A DNA stretch of 42,989 nucleotides from Prevotella sp. (GTDB taxonomy: Bacteria > Bacteroidota > Bacteroidia > Bacteroidales > Bacteroidaceae), in assembly GCA_003447235.1 (NCBI GenBank), contig DLZV01000005.1, forward strand, positions 1 through 42,989, read 5' to 3'. The position numbers and the translations under genes were made by a program. The notes below the pieces were generated by a model that saw nothing but the letters and a program-made list of their open reading frames with translations, was not told the DNA's origin and made no database searches. Shown one piece after another: positions 40,822 to 42,989 of this stretch (positions are counted from its first letter, which is position 1; each line of letters begins with the position of its first letter).

Positions 40822-42831
40822 ATGGAATCTAAAAAAACAGTTTACGACCTCGAAGCGGACCGCAGGTACCTCGAAGTACTTGCCCGCCAGTTTCCGACGA
40901 TTGCCGACGCAAGTACGGAGATCATCAACTTGCAGGCGATCATGAACTTGCCGAAGGGCACGGAGCACTTCCTCGCCGACATCCACGGAGAGAACGAAGC
41001 CTTCCAGCATGTTCTAAAGAACGCCTCAGGCAACGTCCTACGCAAGGTCAACGACCTCTTCGCCGACACGCTGAGCGAGGTGGAGATCCGCAACCTCTGC
41101 ACGCTGATTTACTATCCCGAGCAGAAACTGCGCCTCGTGAAGCGCGAGAAGGCGAACCTCGACAACTGGTATCGCGTCACAATCCACCGCCTGGTGGTGA
41201 TCTGCCGCGACGTATCGAGCAAGTACACTCGCTCCAAGGTACGCAAGACGCTACCCACGGACTTCTCCTACATCATCCAGGAGCTGCTCCATGAGCATGC
41301 CGACGCGAAGAACAAAATCGACTATGTGGGATCTATTATCTCTACGATCATCGAGATTGGCCGCGCCGACCAGTTTATCATCGCCATCAGCAACGTCATC
41401 CAGCGCCTCGTCATCGACCAGCTCCACATCCTTGGTGACGTTTATGACCGAGGTCCCGGTGCCCACACCGTCCTCGACATCCTGGCCAGTTACCACGACT
41501 GGGACATCACCTGGGGAAACCACGACGTGCTGTGGATGGGCGCGTGCGCAGGCAACGATGTTTGTATATGCAACGTCGTTCGCATCGCCCTGCGCTACGA
41601 CAACATGCTGACCTTGGAGGACGGCTACGGCATCAACCTCGTCAACCTTGCCACCTTTGCCATGGACGTCTATGGCGACGATCCGTGTCAGGAGTTCCTG
41701 CCCAAAGTCTCCAAGGATGTGGCCATCGACGACAAGAGCCGCCTCCTCATTGCCCGCATGCACAAAGCCATCAGCGTCATCCAGTTTAAGCTCGAAGCCG
41801 CCCTTGTTGATAAGCACCCGCTGTGGAAGATGGGCAGCCGCAAGCTCCTGGAGGCGATCGACTTCAAGGCCGGCACCTGCCGTGTAGATGGAAAGGCCTA
41901 CAAGATGCTCTCCTGCCACTTCCCCACCATCGACCCGGCTCATCCCAACAAGCTCACGCCCGAGGAAGAGATGCTCATATCGAAGCTCCACCACTCCTTC
42001 GTCGTCAGTGAGAAGTTGCGCAGTCACATCAACCTCATCCTGCGCCGCGGCTGCATGTTCAAGAAGGTCAATGGAAACCTCCTCTACCACGCCTCCATTC
42101 CCCTCAATGCCGATGGATCGTTCAAGGCTGTGGAAATCCTGCCGGGCAAGAGCTACAAGGGTCGCGAGCTTCTCTATCATCTCGGTATGATGATCCGGTC
42201 AGCCTTCCAGCAGGACTGCGATCCGAAACTGCGCCAGGAGGCCATCGACTACTTCTGCTACTTGTGGTGCGGACCCGACAGTCCGCTCTTCGACAAGGCG
42301 AAGATGGCTACTTTCGAGCGTTACTTCCTGGCCGAGAAGGAGACCCACAAGGAGAACAAGGGCTTCTACTATGCCCTGCGTGACGACGAGGCCACGGCCG
42401 ACCGCATCCTCGACGAGTTTGAGGTGGAGGGCAAGAATCGCCACATCATCAACGGCCACGTCCCCGTCCATGTCAGCAAGGGCGAGAGCCCCATCAAGGC
42501 GGGTGGCAAATTGATGGTCATCGATGGCGGTTTCGCCCAGGCTTATCACAAAGAGACCGGTATTGCCGGCTACACCCTCGTTTATCACAGCCGCGGATTC
42601 CAGCTCGTCCAGCATGAGCCGTTCACCTCTACCGACGATGCCATCAAGCGTGGCACGGACATTCGCAGTACTACGCAGATCGTTGAGATGAACTATCGGA
42701 GCCTGCGTGTGGCCGATACTGACAAGGGTAAGGAGCTGCGCCGCCAAATCGAGGACCTCCAGGAGCTCCTCCATGCCTACCGCCATGGATTCTTGACCGA
42801 GGGCAACAAGCGCAATCCGCCGAAGCTCTAA
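40822..42831 (+). CDS. fbp: Fructose-1,6-bisphosphatase, class III
   Basis: A 669-residue class III FBPase (FBPase_2 family), which converts fructose-1,6-bisphosphate to fructose-6-phosphate in gluconeogenesis; a metallophosphoesterase fold unlike E. coli Fbp. Metal-site motifs: LADIHGENEAF, LGDVYDRGPGAH, ITWGNHDVLWMGA, and IINGHVPVHVSKGESPI with DGGFAQAYHKETG near the end. Length is typical for the class. A 93-nt gap before it includes simple AATCAAATC repeats. Confidence 0.95.
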   Translation: MESKKTVYDLEADRRYLEVLARQFPTIADASTEIINLQAIMNLPKGTEHFLADIHGENEAFQHVLKNASGNVLRKVNDLFADTLSEVEIRNLCTLIYYPEQKLRLVKREKANLDNWYRVTIHRLVVICRDVSSKYTRSKVRKTLPTDFSYIIQELLHEHADAKNKIDYVGSIISTIIEIGRADQFIIAISNVIQRLVIDQLHILGDVYDRGPGAHTVLDILASYHDWDITWGNHDVLWMGACAGNDVCICNVVRIALRYDNMLTLEDGYGINLVNLATFAMDVYGDDPCQEFLPKVSKDVAIDDKSRLLIARMHKAISVIQFKLEAALVDKHPLWKMGSRKLLEAIDFKAGTCRVDGKAYKMLSCHFPTIDPAHPNKLTPEEEMLISKLHHSFVVSEKLRSHINLILRRGCMFKKVNGNLLYHASIPLNADGSFKAVEILPGKSYKGRELLYHLGMMIRSAFQQDCDPKLRQEAIDYFCYLWCGPDSPLFDKAKMATFERYFLAEKETHKENKGFYYALRDDEATADRILDEFEVEGKNRHIINGHVPVHVSKGESPIKAGGKLMVIDGGFAQAYHKETGIAGYTLVYHSRGFQLVQHEPFTSTDDAIKRGTDIRSTTQIVEMNYRSLRVADTDKGKELRRQIEDLQELLHAYRHGFLTEGNKRNPPKL

Positions 42832-42852
42832 GTCTTCGCCACTACCTATACT

Positions 42853-42897
42853 CAGGGGGTGAGGCTGCGGGATTTTCCCGTGCCCCACCCCCTGTTT
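42853..42897 (+). terminator. Terminator after fbp
   Basis: CAGGGGGTG (42853-42861) pairs with CACCCCCTG (42886-42894), with inner GGC/GCC and CGGGA/TCCCG pairs. Only three T follow (42895-42897) before the intron begins at 42900, so the intron may have displaced the rest of the T-tract. Confidence 0.75.
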
Positions 42898-42899
42898 GC

Positions 42900-42989
42900 G
42901 TGTATGCTCGGCATGAGCTTATTCGAATGGGTGCAAGTCCCTAACAAGCCCTAATAGCGGGAATTGTATAGCCAATAGCAAGGGTGTCC
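42900..42989 (+). mobile_element. Group II intron, 5' end (cut by window edge)
   Basis: Starting at 42900 the sequence GTGTATGCTCGGCATGAGC resembles the group II 5' boundary (GUGyG) and first domain. GGGTGCAAGTCCCTAA (42930-42945) and TAGCAAGGGTGTCC (42976-42989) match the conserved domain I segments of bacterial group II introns. The rest, including any reverse transcriptase, lies beyond the window. It is on the same strand as fbp, right after its terminator hairpin. Confidence 0.75.

Noticed and set aside
40822..42831. Class III FBPase as a sign of transfer from Firmicutes
   Set aside because: Class III enzymes also occur in Bacteroidetes, and the base composition matches the neighbours.

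Overview
The window looks like a chromosomal segment of a member of the Bacteroidales, most like Prevotellaceae. The signs are lineage-typical families (DUF4924, DUF3256 and DUF3298 proteins, and a PorT-like type IX secretion protein), promoters of the Bacteroidetes form TTTG-N19/20-TAnnTTTG, few Shine-Dalgarno sequences, and many very short leaders. No phage, plasmid or conjugative gene is seen. The only mobile element is the 5' end of a group II intron at the right edge. Species cannot be named from this sequence.

Layout. 1-4,080 (+): LysE-family exporter, DUF4924 protein, rfbD, prfC. 4,170-5,150 (-): GNAT-like acyltransferase. 5,217-7,290 (+): DUF2520 protein, kdsC-like phosphatase and Maf as one unit, followed by a repeat-bearing intergenic region. 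7,631-7,980: a 56-residue 2[4Fe-4S] ferredoxin (-) with a palindromic control region, divergent from porT (8,058-8,819, +). 8,842-10,254 (-): recF with a DciA-like DUF721 gene. 10,417-12,152 (+): membrane TPR protein, ribH, and a small hypothetical protein behind a structured intergenic element. 12,199-12,363 (-): a candidate small RNA gene. 12,385-21,362 (-): DUF3256 protein, AddB-like nuclease, two paralogous TPR proteins, gyrA. 21,821-26,317 (-): ftsY-rimO-HU-HU/transmembrane fusion. 26,613-27,983 (-): MATE transporter. 28,113-28,297 (+): a promoter, a 21-codon nitroreductase-like stub and a terminator. 28,351-33,619 (-): DUF3298 lipoprotein, rsmG, TPR protein, dnaB. 33,672-42,831 (+): HAD phosphatase, WG-repeat protein, tRNA-Arg, small CarboxypepD_reg-like protein, ftsE, lysC, GT2, half-GT-B protein, class III fructose bisphosphatase, then a terminator and the intron start.

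Most genes are housekeeping: translation (prfC, rimO, rsmG, tRNA-Arg), DNA replication, topology and repair (gyrA, dnaB, recF, DciA-like, AddB-like), membrane targeting and division (ftsY, ftsE), and cell-surface sugars (rfbD, kdsC, GT2).

The most unusual item is the 628-residue protein at 21,821-23,707. It has an N-terminal HU DNA-binding domain, a very long acidic linker, one transmembrane helix and a LysM-like C-terminus, and it is co-transcribed with a normal HU and with ftsY. It could tie the nucleoid to the envelope. Second is the candidate ~130-nt RNA at 12,199-12,328, which has its own consensus promoter, several stem-loops and an intrinsic terminator. All functions are inferred by reading the sequence; no database search was run.
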